Shown here: positions 25,319 through 34,573 of the stretch, piece by piece
Position numbering within the stretch: position 1 is the first letter of the stretch
Layout of the letters: the number at the start of each line of letters is the position of its first letter
Source of the DNA: Propionispira raffinosivorans DSM 20765
GTDB lineage: Bacteria; Bacillota; Negativicutes; Selenomonadales; Selenomonadaceae
Assembly (NCBI RefSeq): GCF_000381065.1
Contig: NZ_KB905844.1
Span: 4,262-68,261 of the forward strand
Reading direction: 5' to 3'
DNA: 64,000 bases
Made by a program: the position numbers and the translations under genes
The notes under the pieces: generated by a model
What the model was told of the DNA's origin: nothing
The model's input: the letters and a program-made list of their open reading frames with translations, nothing else
Databases searched by the model: none

Positions 25319-25356
25319 GAATAGAAAAAGAACTAAGGTTCCAAAGTGGAGGGTTT

Positions 25357-25809
25357 ATGAGAAAACGTGGTTTTGAAATTGTTACAAAATATAAAGATAA
25401 GGCCATTACACTGCCAAAACGAAAAACTGGTTGCAGTGCTGGCTATGATATGGAAGCTGCCGAACGGATTGAACTTACGCCGCATAAGGTAACGATTATT
25501 CCTACTGGTCTTAAAGCTTACATGCAGCAAGACGAATATTTGGGAATTCATATCCGGTCTGGATTTTCTATAAAGCAGGCAGTGTCACTCATGAATAGCC
25601 AAGGGGTAATTGATGCAGATTATTATAATAATTTAGAAAATGAAGGTCATATCATGATTGCAGTCATCAATCATAGTGATGAAGTGGTTCTTGTAACGAA
25701 GGGTATGCGTGTAGCCCAAGGAATTTTTTATCACTATTTAACGGTAGATGGAGATTTTGCGGGCGATGGTGATGTACGTCAAGGTGGTATGGGCTCGACA
25801 GGAGTATGA
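25357..25809 (+). CDS. dut: Deoxyuridine 5'-triphosphate nucleotidohydrolase
   Basis: A 150-aa trimeric dUTPase that converts dUTP to dUMP and diphosphate, keeping uracil out of DNA. All five motifs can be placed: AGYDMEAA, HIRSGFSIK, NSQGVIDADYYNN, RVAQGIFYHY and the C-terminal GGMGSTG (Met instead of the usual Phe in GGFGSTG). The final codons overlap the rarA start by 4 nt (ATGA), indicating translational coupling. Confidence 0.93.
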   Translation: MRKRGFEIVTKYKDKAITLPKRKTGCSAGYDMEAAERIELTPHKVTIIPTGLKAYMQQDEYLGIHIRSGFSIKQAVSLMNSQGVIDADYYNNLENEGHIMIAVINHSDEVVLVTKGMRVAQGIFYHYLTVDGDFAGDGDVRQGGMGSTGV

Positions 25810-27149
25810 GATCAATGGATACAGATATGGATTTGTTTTCAGGTGCGAATCAAAGCGGCAAGAACGAAAATGGTTATTCACCGTTAGCGGTTCGGATGCG
25901 CCCGCGAAGCTTTGATGAATTTATTGGACAGGAGGCCGTTGTAGGTAAGCAGTGTTATTTGCGTAAGATGATTGAAAAAGACCAGATTCCGTCGCTTATC
26001 TTATTTGGTCCGCCGGGTACCGGCAAAACAACACTGGCACAAATGGTTGCTAATGTCACACATAGTGATTTTGAAAAAATCAATGCTGTATCGGCAGGAA
26101 TTTCTGATATTCGTAAAATTGTCGATCAGGCGAAAGAACAGTTGAAGTTTTATCAAAAAAGGACAATTATATTTATAGATGAAATACATCGTTTCAATAA
26201 GGGACAACAGGATGTACTGCTGCCTTACGTGGAAGATGGTCGGTTGATTTTAATTGGTGCGACCACGGAAAATCCTTATTTTGAAGTAAATCATCCACTG
26301 CTATCGAGAGTTCGTATTGTGAAATTGGTGCTGCTTACTACGATCCAGCTGGTGGAAATATTAAAGCAGGCTCTTGTCGATGAGACAAGGGGGCTGGGTT
26401 TTTTGCAGCTTAAATGCAGCGATGAAGTTTTGGCAGCAATTGCTGAGGCCTCAGGTGGAGATGCTCGGGTGGCACTTAATATCTTAGAGCAATCAAGTTC
26501 TATGCTAAGTGGAACTGGTGGTGAAATTACAATCGATATTTTATATGAAATCGTGGGCGATCGATTACAGAAATATGATAAAAAAGGCGACAATCATTAT
26601 GATACGGTGTCTGCTTTCATCAAGAGCATGCGCGGCAGTGATCCAGATGCAGCCTTGCATTATTTAGCAAGAATGCTGGTATCTGGTGAAAATTTGAATT
26701 TTATCGCCAGGCGAATTGCGATTTGTGCCGCGGAAGATGTGGGGAATGCTGATCCGCAGGCTCTTGTTTTAGCTATGGCAACCGTGCAGGCCGTACAGTT
26801 TCTAGGAATGCCAGAGGCACGAATCCCTCTGGCGCAAGCTGTGACATATGTAGCTGCTGCTCCCAAAAGTAATGCGGCTTATTTGGCGATTGATCGGGCA
26901 TTGCAAGATGTACGCAGTAAAAACTGTGGTGCTGTTCCGGCACATTTACGTGATGCACATTATAAAGGTGCAGCAAAATTAGGACATGGAATTGAATATA
27001 TATATCCACATGATTTTCCAGGTCACTTTACTATTCAGCAATATTTACCGAAAGAATTACAAGGCAGTCAATATTATTTGCCGACAGAAAATGGACAGGA
27101 AAAAGTCTTGAAAGATCGGCTGCAACAGTGCTGGAAGAACAAAAAATAA
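25806..27149 (+). CDS. rarA: Replication-associated recombination protein A (RarA/MgsA AAA ATPase)
   Basis: A 447-aa clamp-loader-like AAA+ ATPase acting at stalled replication forks. Walker A GPPGTGKTTLAQ near residue 67, Walker B IFIDEIHRFNKGQQD, sensor GATTENPYFEVN and the tetramerisation region SKNCGAVPAHLRDAHYKGA are visible. The start overlaps dut by 4 nt. The protein has normal family length. Confidence 0.94.
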   Translation: MRSMDTDMDLFSGANQSGKNENGYSPLAVRMRPRSFDEFIGQEAVVGKQCYLRKMIEKDQIPSLILFGPPGTGKTTLAQMVANVTHSDFEKINAVSAGISDIRKIVDQAKEQLKFYQKRTIIFIDEIHRFNKGQQDVLLPYVEDGRLILIGATTENPYFEVNHPLLSRVRIVKLVLLTTIQLVEILKQALVDETRGLGFLQLKCSDEVLAAIAEASGGDARVALNILEQSSSMLSGTGGEITIDILYEIVGDRLQKYDKKGDNHYDTVSAFIKSMRGSDPDAALHYLARMLVSGENLNFIARRIAICAAEDVGNADPQALVLAMATVQAVQFLGMPEARIPLAQAVTYVAAAPKSNAAYLAIDRALQDVRSKNCGAVPAHLRDAHYKGAAKLGHGIEYIYPHDFPGHFTIQQYLPKELQGSQYYLPTENGQEKVLKDRLQQCWKNKK

Positions 27150-27151
27150 AT

Positions 27152-27193
27152 AAAAATCGCGTAACCCTGATTTTCAAGGGTTACGCGATTTTT
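27152..27193. terminator. Bidirectional terminator overlapping the 3' end of the AraC gene
   Basis: A perfect 17-bp stem, AAAAATCGCGTAACCCT pairing with AGGGTTACGCGATTTTT, with an 8-nt loop. It ends rarA on the plus strand and, on the minus strand, its arm 27177-27193 lies within the last codons of the AraC-family gene. Confidence 0.9.
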
Positions 27194-28058
27194 TTTGACG
27201 ATACTCGGAAGGTGTAGATTGGAATTGCTTTTTGAAGACACTATTAAAATAACTTAGATTATCAAATCCGACACTCCAGGCGATGTCCAAAATTTTTTGA
27301 TCGTTGTCGCGCAGCAGCTTGGCAGCCATGTTCATTCGATACATATTGATATATTCAATGGGTGTTTGGCGCATCATCTGTTTGAAAAAACGGCAAAAAT
27401 AACTTTCATTTATATGGACTTGCTGACAAATTTCGTTGCTGTTTATTTTTTTGCTATAGTTTTCATGAATGAAAGATAAAATGGTTTTTAGTTGTTCGGC
27501 TTTGCGATTATGCATGGGATGTATTGTTTTTGTATGAAAGGTGTGGTTTTTTATAAAAGAAGCTAAAACAAGAAGGAGCTGCGCTTTTACCGTTAATTCA
27601 TAGGCAAATGGCAGATCTTCACAAATTTTTAAAATATTTAACAAATATAATAAGGCTTCACTTTCCCCGGCTTCTTTACCAGAAATAAAAGCAGGCAGGG
27701 TATAGTGTTCATTTAAGAACGGATCAATGAATTTTATTTGCAAAGGATCAAACGAAGTACTACATAAGAGATTCGGGTTAAAAACAATCGCACGATATGT
27801 ACAGGCTGAATTTTGCAGCGGATAGCCGGCGTGAATGCAGCCACTGTTTACAAAAATACCTTGTCCTTTTTCGACCGGATAGTAAGCAGTATCAATCTGG
27901 AATGTGGCTTTTCCGGCGGTTACAAGTAAAAATTCCCATTCGTCGTGCCAATGACAATCGAGAATGTTTTCGCCAGCTTCGTGCTCAATTGTATATGTGC
28001 CGAGCGGAAATGAATCGTTGCCATGAATACGATGTTCTTTTAAAATAGCTTTGTCCAA
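27174..28058 (-). CDS. AraC-family transcriptional regulator (cupin plus double HTH)
   Basis: About 294 aa. The N-terminal cupin (about 20-110) carries HWHDEWEFLLV, typical of sugar-binding AraC sensors, and the C-terminal double HTH (about 190-290) has VHINESYFCRFFKQ and the hallmark IAWSVGFDNLSYFNSVFKK. The frame reaches 28103, but AAGGAG lies 8 nt before a TTG at 28058, making that the likelier start. It is divergent from the alpha-xylosidase gene 285 bp away and is the natural candidate activator of the yicI-yicJ-like pair. Confidence 0.88.
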   Translation of the reverse strand: MDKAILKEHRIHGNDSFPLGTYTIEHEAGENILDCHWHDEWEFLLVTAGKATFQIDTAYYPVEKGQGIFVNSGCIHAGYPLQNSACTYRAIVFNPNLLCSTSFDPLQIKFIDPFLNEHYTLPAFISGKEAGESEALLYLLNILKICEDLPFAYELTVKAQLLLVLASFIKNHTFHTKTIHPMHNRKAEQLKTILSFIHENYSKKINSNEICQQVHINESYFCRFFKQMMRQTPIEYINMYRMNMAAKLLRDNDQKILDIAWSVGFDNLSYFNSVFKKQFQSTPSEYRQKKSRNP

Positions 28059-28208
28059 AATCGTTATCTCCTTATGTAGTTCATATCTCAAATTATATTG
28101 CAAAACGAAAGAAAAGAAAAGTAAACAATTTCAAATAAATATATCTGAAAAGTCAAAATATTGTTAGTGACGGTCAATATATAGCAAGATTCTAGTTTTG
28201 AATTTACT

Positions 28209-28214
28209 TATAAT
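28209..28214 (+). promoter_or_regulatory. Candidate -10 element of alpha-xylosidase operon
   Basis: A consensus TATAAT with no recognisable -35 at 16-18 bp, which fits an activator-dependent promoter served by the divergent AraC protein. The leader would be about 120 nt. The rest of the 285-bp divergent spacer shows no other clear element. Confidence 0.35.
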
Positions 28215-28342
28215 AAATAAAGAGCAGTAATGCATTACAGGAGAAGGTTTCATAAGAATAGGCATCCTTTGCTGTTTGAAATATTTAGGTTAAGTATGAT
28301 TTAATATTTTGTTGAGAAATAAAAAAGGTGAGGTAATTTTGG

Positions 28343-30676
28343 ATGAAGATTAGTGATGGAAATTGGCTGATTCAAGAAAATTTAGCTGTTTTGAATCCAT
28401 GTCATGTATATGAGATAGAGTCTACGGGAAGTGAACTTACAGCATATGTCGCACAGTATCCGGTGAAAGCGCGCGAAAATCAAATAGATATACCACTAAT
28501 CACGTTTCATTTTTTTTCGCCGCGTGAAGGTATTATTGGTGTAAGGATGGAGCATTTTACAGGAATTTACCCCAAAACACCGGAATTTAGTTTGCAACGA
28601 GATCAAGCTGTAACGGTTCATTGTGTGAATGATGCTAAAAAAGCCAGTTTGAGCAGTGGACCTTTATCGGTAGAAATTGATAAGGAAAAACTATGGCAGG
28701 TTGATTTTATGCATGAGGGTCAGCGCATTACGGGAAGCGGAACAAAATCAGCTGGTTATGCCAGCGATCGAAAATTGGGAACGAAAACTATATTTGATCG
28801 GCTGGATTTAAGTGTGGGTGAAGTGGTATACGGTCTTGGTGAACACTTTACGTCTTTTGTGAAAAATGGACAGGCGGTTGAGACTTGGAATCGCGATGGC
28901 GGGACCAGTACGGAGCAGGCTTATAAAAACATCCCTTTTTATGTAACCAATCAAGGCTATGGTGTTTTTATCAATGATCCAGGAAATGTGTCATTTGAAG
29001 TTGCCTCGGAAAAAGTATCTAAGGTACAATTTTCTGTGCCAGGTGAAGTGTTAGAATATTATGTTATAGCAGGGCCGACACTCAAACAGGTTCTGGAACG
29101 TTATACGGCATTGACTGGCAAACCAGCTTTGCCGCCAGCCTGGTCATTTGGGTTGTGGCTCTCCACGTCATTTACAACGAATTATGATGAAGCTACTGTT
29201 AATCATTTTATCGACGGCATGAAAGAGCGTTCGCTGCCGGTGCATGTTTTTCATTTTGATTGTTTTTGGATGAAAGGACTTCATTGGTGTGATTTCACAT
29301 GGGATAAAGATGTTTTTCCTGAACCAGAGGCGATGCTTAGACGTTTGAAAGAGAAAGGTCTTAAAATTTGTGTTTGGATCAATCCGTATATCAGTCAGCA
29401 GTCGCATTTGTTCAAAGAGGGAATGGATCACCATTATTTTATTACGAATAAAGCGGGAAATGTATGGCAATGGGATAAATGGCAGCCGGGGCAGGCAATT
29501 GTTGATTTTACCAATCCAGCGGCGTGCAGATGGTATACAGATTGTCTGCGCAAATTAATTGCAATGGGGGTCGATTGTTTTAAGACGGATTTTGGTGAAC
29601 GGATTCCAACAGATGTGGTTTATTATGATAGTTCTGATCCGTTGAAAATGCATAATTATTATGCTTACCTATATAATAAGGTAGTCTTTGATGTTTTAAA
29701 AGAAATACAAGGCGAAAAAGAAGCAGTCGTTTTTGCTCGTTCGGCGAGTGTGGGCAGTCAAATGTTCCCCGTTCATTGGGGCGGTGATTGTTATGGAACT
29801 TATGAATCTATGGCGGAAAGTTTGCGGGGAGGACTCTCACTTGGCTTATCTGGTTTTGGTTTTTGGAGTCATGATATTGGCGGCTTTGAAAATACGGCAC
29901 CAGCGCATGTTTACAAACGGTGGTGCGCGTTTGGTCTTCTGTCAAGCCATAGCAGGCTGCATGGCAGTAAATCTTATCGAATTCCTTGGGCTTATGATGA
30001 AGAAGCGGTGGATGTTTTGCGATTTTTCACAAATTGGAAATGTCGCTTGATGCCATATCTTTACCAGATGGCAGTGCTGGCTGCGACGCAGGGACTGCCG
30101 ATGATGCGGGCTATGATATTGGAATTTCAGGATGATTTAGGTTGTGAATCTTTGGATCGACAGTATATGCTGGGGGATTCTATTTTGGTGGCACCTGTTT
30201 TTCGTGAAGATGGCAAGGTTTCGGTATATCTGCCAAAAGGTCAGTGGACGCATTTATTTACGGGGGAAAGCATATCTGGAACAGGCTGGCGAAATGAAAT
30301 CTATGACTTTAAAAGTTTGCCAATTTATATAAAGGAAAATACGCTCTTGGCAATCGGAGCAAATACACAAAAGCCGGATTATGATTATTTAGCCGGATTG
30401 GAGCTGCATTTATTTGAACTTCAGGCTGGCAATCATGCTGTGTGTGTGATCCGAGATTTAACAGGAGCGGTTTCACTAGAGGTTCGCGTTGAAAGAGAGG
30501 CTGCCGTCTGTAATGTTACATTTTCGAAACTTATCCAGCCTTGTGTGATGGTGGTACATGGTTATAAAAAAATAAAACTTGATTCTACTTTAGCGAGGTC
30601 TGTCGAAATAGTTGCTGATCGAATTTTGGTACAAGCGGGAACAAAAGCGTTCTCCTTTATAATAGAAGAAATATAA
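28343..30676 (+). CDS. yicI: Alpha-xylosidase, glycoside hydrolase family 31 (YicI-like)
   Basis: A 777-aa cytoplasmic GH31 enzyme that removes alpha-xylosyl residues, for example from isoprimeverose. It shows an N-terminal beta-sandwich, a catalytic barrel and C-terminal beta domains. The catalytic nucleophile is Asp416 in FKTDFGER and the acid/base is Asp482 in HWGGDCYG; both positions match the E. coli YicI numbering I recall. No signal peptide, so the substrate must be imported, consistent with the symporter gene just downstream. AGGTGAGG precedes ATG 28343. Confidence 0.93.
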   Translation: MKISDGNWLIQENLAVLNPCHVYEIESTGSELTAYVAQYPVKARENQIDIPLITFHFFSPREGIIGVRMEHFTGIYPKTPEFSLQRDQAVTVHCVNDAKKASLSSGPLSVEIDKEKLWQVDFMHEGQRITGSGTKSAGYASDRKLGTKTIFDRLDLSVGEVVYGLGEHFTSFVKNGQAVETWNRDGGTSTEQAYKNIPFYVTNQGYGVFINDPGNVSFEVASEKVSKVQFSVPGEVLEYYVIAGPTLKQVLERYTALTGKPALPPAWSFGLWLSTSFTTNYDEATVNHFIDGMKERSLPVHVFHFDCFWMKGLHWCDFTWDKDVFPEPEAMLRRLKEKGLKICVWINPYISQQSHLFKEGMDHHYFITNKAGNVWQWDKWQPGQAIVDFTNPAACRWYTDCLRKLIAMGVDCFKTDFGERIPTDVVYYDSSDPLKMHNYYAYLYNKVVFDVLKEIQGEKEAVVFARSASVGSQMFPVHWGGDCYGTYESMAESLRGGLSLGLSGFGFWSHDIGGFENTAPAHVYKRWCAFGLLSSHSRLHGSKSYRIPWAYDEEAVDVLRFFTNWKCRLMPYLYQMAVLAATQGLPMMRAMILEFQDDLGCESLDRQYMLGDSILVAPVFREDGKVSVYLPKGQWTHLFTGESISGTGWRNEIYDFKSLPIYIKENTLLAIGANTQKPDYDYLAGLELHLFELQAGNHAVCVIRDLTGAVSLEVRVEREAAVCNVTFSKLIQPCVMVVHGYKKIKLDSTLARSVEIVADRILVQAGTKAFSFIIEEI

Positions 30677-30732
30677 CAAATTTGTTTTTGAATAAATTTT
30701 CAAAATGTCAGCAAGATAAAAGGAGCGAAAAA

Positions 30733-32136
30733 ATGAGTACATTTGTAGAGGAAAGTAAAATATCTGCTAACGCATTAAATGATACAGCAATGCAGGTTTT
30801 ATCACGCACGGAAAAGATTGGTTATGGTTTAGGTGATGCAGCAAGTCATATTGTTTTTGATAATGTCATGTTTTATATGATGTTTTTTTACACAGATATC
30901 GTTGGTCTGCCTGCTGGTTTTGTTGGTACCATGTTTTTACTGGCAAGAGGATTGGATGCTGTGGTAGATCCGATTATGGGGCATATCACTGATCGAACGC
31001 GAACCAGATGGGGACAGTTTAGGCCTTATATTTTATTTGGAGCGCTGCCATTTGCTGTGTCTTGTATCTTAGTTTATACAACACCAAATTTTGCGATGGA
31101 TGGGAAGATGATCTTTGCAGCGATTACCTATGTCTTATTGATGCTTTTATATACGGTAGTCAATATTCCCTATTGTGCACTTGGTGGTGTTATTACAGCT
31201 GAGCCGACGCAGCGGATGTCGTTGCAGTCCTATCGTTTTGTTTTGGCAACAGCTGGCGGTATGTTGAGTACCGTACTCATGACACCTCTGGCGGAATTCA
31301 TTGGTGGCAGCAATCGTGCTCTTGGCTATCAAGGTGGGATTACAATTTTGGCCGTGGCTGCCTGCATTATGCTGGTTTTATGTTTTTATTTTACAAAAGA
31401 AAGAGTGACAGTTACAGAGGCTTATCATTCTAGTATGTGGAATGATTTAAAGGATTTGATAAAAAATGATCAATGGCGTATTGTGGCGGGGTTCACAATC
31501 TTGAATATTTTGGCTGTGTCGGTTCGCGGTGGAGCTATGATGTATTATGTAACGTACATTTTAGGCAATGCTGGTTATTTTGCTGTTTTTCTTGGGACGT
31601 ATTCCGTGGGCAATCTGCTAGGCAGTGCTTTGGCTAAACCAGTTACAGATCGTATCTGTAAAGTGCGTGTTTTTGGCTGGACAAATTTAATTTTAGCTGT
31701 TATCAGTTTTGTGATGTTTTGGATTCCCATGCAGTCCGTTGTTATGATGTTTATTTTTGTCTTTTTTATTGGAATACTACATCAAATGATTACACCAATT
31801 CAATGGGTTATGATGTCTGATACTGTTGAATATGGTGAGTGGAAGAGCGGTAAACGCCTTACTGGCATTAGCTTTTCTGGCATACTTTTTGTTTTAAAAC
31901 TGGGATTAGCCATTGGCGGGGCTTTAATTGGCTGGGTATTGGCCGGATCCAGTTATCAAGCGGGAGCAACAACACAGGGAAGTGCTGCTCTGAGTGGAAT
32001 CGTTGCTTTATTTACTGTAGTTCCAGGGATAGCCTATTTTCTTAGCTTCCTTTTGACACACAAATATATTTTAAAGAAGAATATATTGCAGAAAATTTTG
32101 TCCGAGCTTCAATTGGTTACTAAGACCGATATATAA
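30733..32136 (+). CDS. GPH-family sodium/proton-coupled glycoside symporter (YicJ/XynP-like)
   Basis: A 467-aa permease with about 12 membrane helices of the glycoside-pentoside-hexuronide family. Family marks include GYGLGDAASHIVFDNVMFY near the N-terminus, DAVVDPIMGHITDRTRTRWG and the mid-protein SDTVEYGEWKSGKRLTG. An in-frame start at 30682 has no site; AAAGGAGCG favours ATG 30733. It follows yicI closely and is the predicted importer of the alpha-xyloside that yicI hydrolyses. Confidence 0.92.
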   Translation: MSTFVEESKISANALNDTAMQVLSRTEKIGYGLGDAASHIVFDNVMFYMMFFYTDIVGLPAGFVGTMFLLARGLDAVVDPIMGHITDRTRTRWGQFRPYILFGALPFAVSCILVYTTPNFAMDGKMIFAAITYVLLMLLYTVVNIPYCALGGVITAEPTQRMSLQSYRFVLATAGGMLSTVLMTPLAEFIGGSNRALGYQGGITILAVAACIMLVLCFYFTKERVTVTEAYHSSMWNDLKDLIKNDQWRIVAGFTILNILAVSVRGGAMMYYVTYILGNAGYFAVFLGTYSVGNLLGSALAKPVTDRICKVRVFGWTNLILAVISFVMFWIPMQSVVMMFIFVFFIGILHQMITPIQWVMMSDTVEYGEWKSGKRLTGISFSGILFVLKLGLAIGGALIGWVLAGSSYQAGATTQGSAALSGIVALFTVVPGIAYFLSFLLTHKYILKKNILQKILSELQLVTKTDI

Positions 32137-32146
32137 ACTTCGCTTA

Positions 32147-32183
32147 AAAGAGGGTGTTGCAGCATTTTTGCAGCATCCTTTTT
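32147..32183 (+). terminator. Intrinsic terminator
   Basis: GGGTGTTGC pairs with GCAGCATCC (including G-U pairs) around AGCATTTTT, followed by TTTTTAT. Confidence 0.75.
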
Positions 32184-32259
32184 ATATCATTTCAAATTAT
32201 ATTGTTATATGGCTTAATGTTTCGTTAAGTTCATTAATATATAGATGGATAAAATTTCT

Positions 32260-32288
32260 TTGACAAATGAACAAATATTTGGTATATT
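32260..32288 (+). promoter_or_regulatory. Strong sigma-A promoter of the Fe-S assembly operon
   Basis: A perfect TTGACA (32260-32265), 17-bp spacer and TATATT (32283-32288). The regulator start codon is about 65 bp downstream. Confidence 0.85.
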
Positions 32289-32300
32289 AATACTCAGAAA

Positions 32301-32319
32301 TCCGATTGTTTTAGTCGGA
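32301..32319. promoter_or_regulatory. Putative Rrf2-type operator
   Basis: TCCGA and TCGGA half-sites flank TTGTTTTAG just downstream of the -10. The location between promoter and start codon suits autorepression by the Rrf2 protein encoded next. The match to any known box is inferred, not verified. Confidence 0.5.
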
Positions 32320-32352
32320 GATGATTACCGGGTAAAATAAGGAGCGATTTTT

Positions 32353-32772
32353 GTGAAATTATCAACGAAAGGGCGATATGGAGTTATTGCAATGTATGAA
32401 CTTGCTTTGCATTACGGTGAAGGTCCCATATCGCTTAAAACGATAGCTGCAAAACAAGATATTTCAGAACATTATTTAGAACAACTTATTTGTACGCTGC
32501 GTAATGCTGGTTTTGTTACAAGTATGCGTGGAGCACAGGGCGGTTATTTATTGACCAAAAATCCGGCTGAAATTACGGTCGGGGATATTATTACGGTGAT
32601 GGAAGGCCCTATTGCGCTTGTGGATTGCCTGCTTACGGATATTACGGACAATCAGTATTGCAATAAAGCCGAACGATGTGTTACTCGTGGTGTTTGGGCT
32701 AAAGTCTGTGACAGCATCAGCAGTGTATTGAACTCTATTACTTTGGCAGATTTATGTAAAGATAAACCTTAA
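32353..32772 (+). CDS. Rrf2-family regulator (IscR/CymR-like)
   Basis: A 139-aa winged-helix regulator beginning with the diagnostic KLSTKGRYGVIAMYELAL. The HTH is followed by RGAQGGYLLTKNP. Three cysteines (in VDCLLTD, QYCNKAE and RCVTRG, spaced C-x10-C-x5-C) lie where IscR-type members ligate an iron-sulfur cluster, so it is more likely a cluster sensor than a CymR, which lacks these. The GTG start at 32353 follows AAGGAGCG. It heads an operon with cysteine desulfurase, scaffold and tRNA thiolase genes. Confidence 0.9.
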   Translation: MKLSTKGRYGVIAMYELALHYGEGPISLKTIAAKQDISEHYLEQLICTLRNAGFVTSMRGAQGGYLLTKNPAEITVGDIITVMEGPIALVDCLLTDITDNQYCNKAERCVTRGVWAKVCDSISSVLNSITLADLCKDKP

Positions 32773-32787
32773 GGAGAGATTTTTATA

Positions 32788-34002
32788 ATGAGACACATTT
32801 ATTTTGACCATGCGTCAACAACCGCAACTGACCCAGCTATAGCGAACGCGATGCTTGAATATATGACGACAAAATTTGGCAATCCATCCAGTCCACATTA
32901 TTTTGGCCGTCAGGTTCGCAAAGAAGTTGTTGATGCAAGGCAGCAATTGGCTGATCTTATCGGTGCAACCGCAGATGAAATTTTTTATACGAGCGGGGGC
33001 AGTGAAAGTGATAACTTTGCTTTGAAGGGGATTGCTTTTGCCAATCAGAAAAAAGGCAATCATATCATTACGACACAAATTGAACATCATGCTGTTTTGC
33101 ATACTTGTCAGTGGCTCGAAAAGCATGGCTTTACGGTTACGTATTTACCAGTTGATGAATTTGGATTGGTAAGTGTTGAGGCTGTAAAACAGGCGATTAC
33201 GGATAAAACAATTTTAATCAGCGTGATGTTTGCTAATAATGAGGTTGGCACAATTGAACCTATTGCTGAAATTGGTGCTCTTGCTAAAGCAAAGGGCATT
33301 TATTTTCATACAGATGCGGTTCAGGCTGTATCTCATGTGCCAATTGACGTAAAGGCAATGAATATTGATCTATTGTCGTTATCGGGCCATAAATTTTATG
33401 GACCAAAAGGAATTGGGGCTCTTTATATTCGCCGTGGAGTGAAGATTGAAACGGTTCAACATGGTGGTGCGCAAGAACGTAAACTTCGTGCTGGTACAGA
33501 AAATGTGCCTGCTATTGTCGGTTTGGGTATTGCAGCACAAAAGGCACTCAGTGAGTTGAAAACAGAAAAGAATCGACTGGAAAGTCTGCGCGATAAATTG
33601 ATTCAGGGCATTGAATCTAAAATACCAGATGCGAAATTAAATGGTCATCGCCTCCAGCGCCTGCCTGGTAATGTAAATTTTAGTTTTCGGTTTGTTGAAG
33701 GTGAATCACTCCTATTGACACTTGATATGAAAGGAATTGCTGCTTCGAGTGGTTCGGCTTGCACATCAGGATCGCTAGACCCGTCGCATGTATTATTGGC
33801 TATGGGATTAACGCATGAGGTAGCACATGGCTCGTTGCGCCTGACATTAGGACGGGAAAATACAGAAGCAGATATTGATTATATGTTGGAAGTTTTACCG
33901 GAAATCGTAGCCAGACTTCGCAGCATGTCACCACTCAATGAAAAGCATACTACGGGAATTATGGCCAGTGAAGGCAAAACATATCAAAAAGCAAACGGCT
34001 GA
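32788..34002 (+). CDS. iscS: Cysteine desulfurase (IscS/NifS)
   Basis: A 404-aa PLP enzyme supplying persulfide sulfur from cysteine. HASTTATDP opens the protein, the PLP lysine is Lys202 in SGHKFYGPKG, and the active cysteine is Cys325 in SGSACTSGSLDPSHVL, the mobile-loop class I type. The last 20 or so residues extend past the usual end without known motifs. It sits between the Rrf2 regulator and the scaffold gene, so it should feed both Fe-S assembly and MnmA. Confidence 0.95.
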   Translation: MRHIYFDHASTTATDPAIANAMLEYMTTKFGNPSSPHYFGRQVRKEVVDARQQLADLIGATADEIFYTSGGSESDNFALKGIAFANQKKGNHIITTQIEHHAVLHTCQWLEKHGFTVTYLPVDEFGLVSVEAVKQAITDKTILISVMFANNEVGTIEPIAEIGALAKAKGIYFHTDAVQAVSHVPIDVKAMNIDLLSLSGHKFYGPKGIGALYIRRGVKIETVQHGGAQERKLRAGTENVPAIVGLGIAAQKALSELKTEKNRLESLRDKLIQGIESKIPDAKLNGHRLQRLPGNVNFSFRFVEGESLLLTLDMKGIAASSGSACTSGSLDPSHVLLAMGLTHEVAHGSLRLTLGRENTEADIDYMLEVLPEIVARLRSMSPLNEKHTTGIMASEGKTYQKANG

Positions 34003-34063
34003 CACAATCTGTGCTGTTTTGAAATACAATTCGAGAATATTGCATAAATAGGGGAGAAATAGA

Positions 34064-34447
34064 ATGGGTGCTAGCGATTATAATGAGAAAGTATTGGATC
34101 ATTTTGCAAATCCAAGAAATGTTGGAGAAATTTTAAATGCGGATGGTATCGGTGAAGTGGGTAATCCGGTTTGCGGTGATATCATGAAGATTTATTTAAA
34201 GGTAGAAAATAATATTATTGAAGATGTGAAGTTCAAGACTTTTGGCTGCGGGGCGGCTATAGCTACCAGCAGTATGGTAACGGAACTTGTTAAAGGCAAA
34301 ACTCTTGAAGCTGCACTGGACGTTACGAATGCAGCTGTAGCAGAGGCTTTGGGTGGATTACCGGCCGTTAAGATGCATTGTTCCAATTTAGCAGCGGATG
34401 CTATGCATGAAGCCATAAAAGATTATATGGAACATCATAAAAAATAA
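34064..34447 (+). CDS. iscU: Fe-S cluster scaffold (NifU/IscU N-domain type)
   Basis: A 127-aa scaffold on which [2Fe-2S] clusters form. The three ligand cysteines are Cys37 (GNPVCGD), Cys62 (FGCGAAIATSS) and Cys106 (MHCSNLA); Asp39 in the first motif matches the family. There is no C-terminal NifU extension. It lies 61 bp after iscS and 126 bp before mnmA. Confidence 0.93.
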   Translation: MGASDYNEKVLDHFANPRNVGEILNADGIGEVGNPVCGDIMKIYLKVENNIIEDVKFKTFGCGAAIATSSMVTELVKGKTLEAALDVTNAAVAEALGGLPAVKMHCSNLAADAMHEAIKDYMEHHKK

Positions 34448-34573
34448 GATTTTTTATTTAAAATTTTTAAAATATCTGTTCAGTTTCTCTGTAATGGTTT
34501 ATACTGTGTATACATGATAATTAAGAAGTTTTGATTGGAAATAATGAATAACAACTAGTAAGGATGAATTTAA

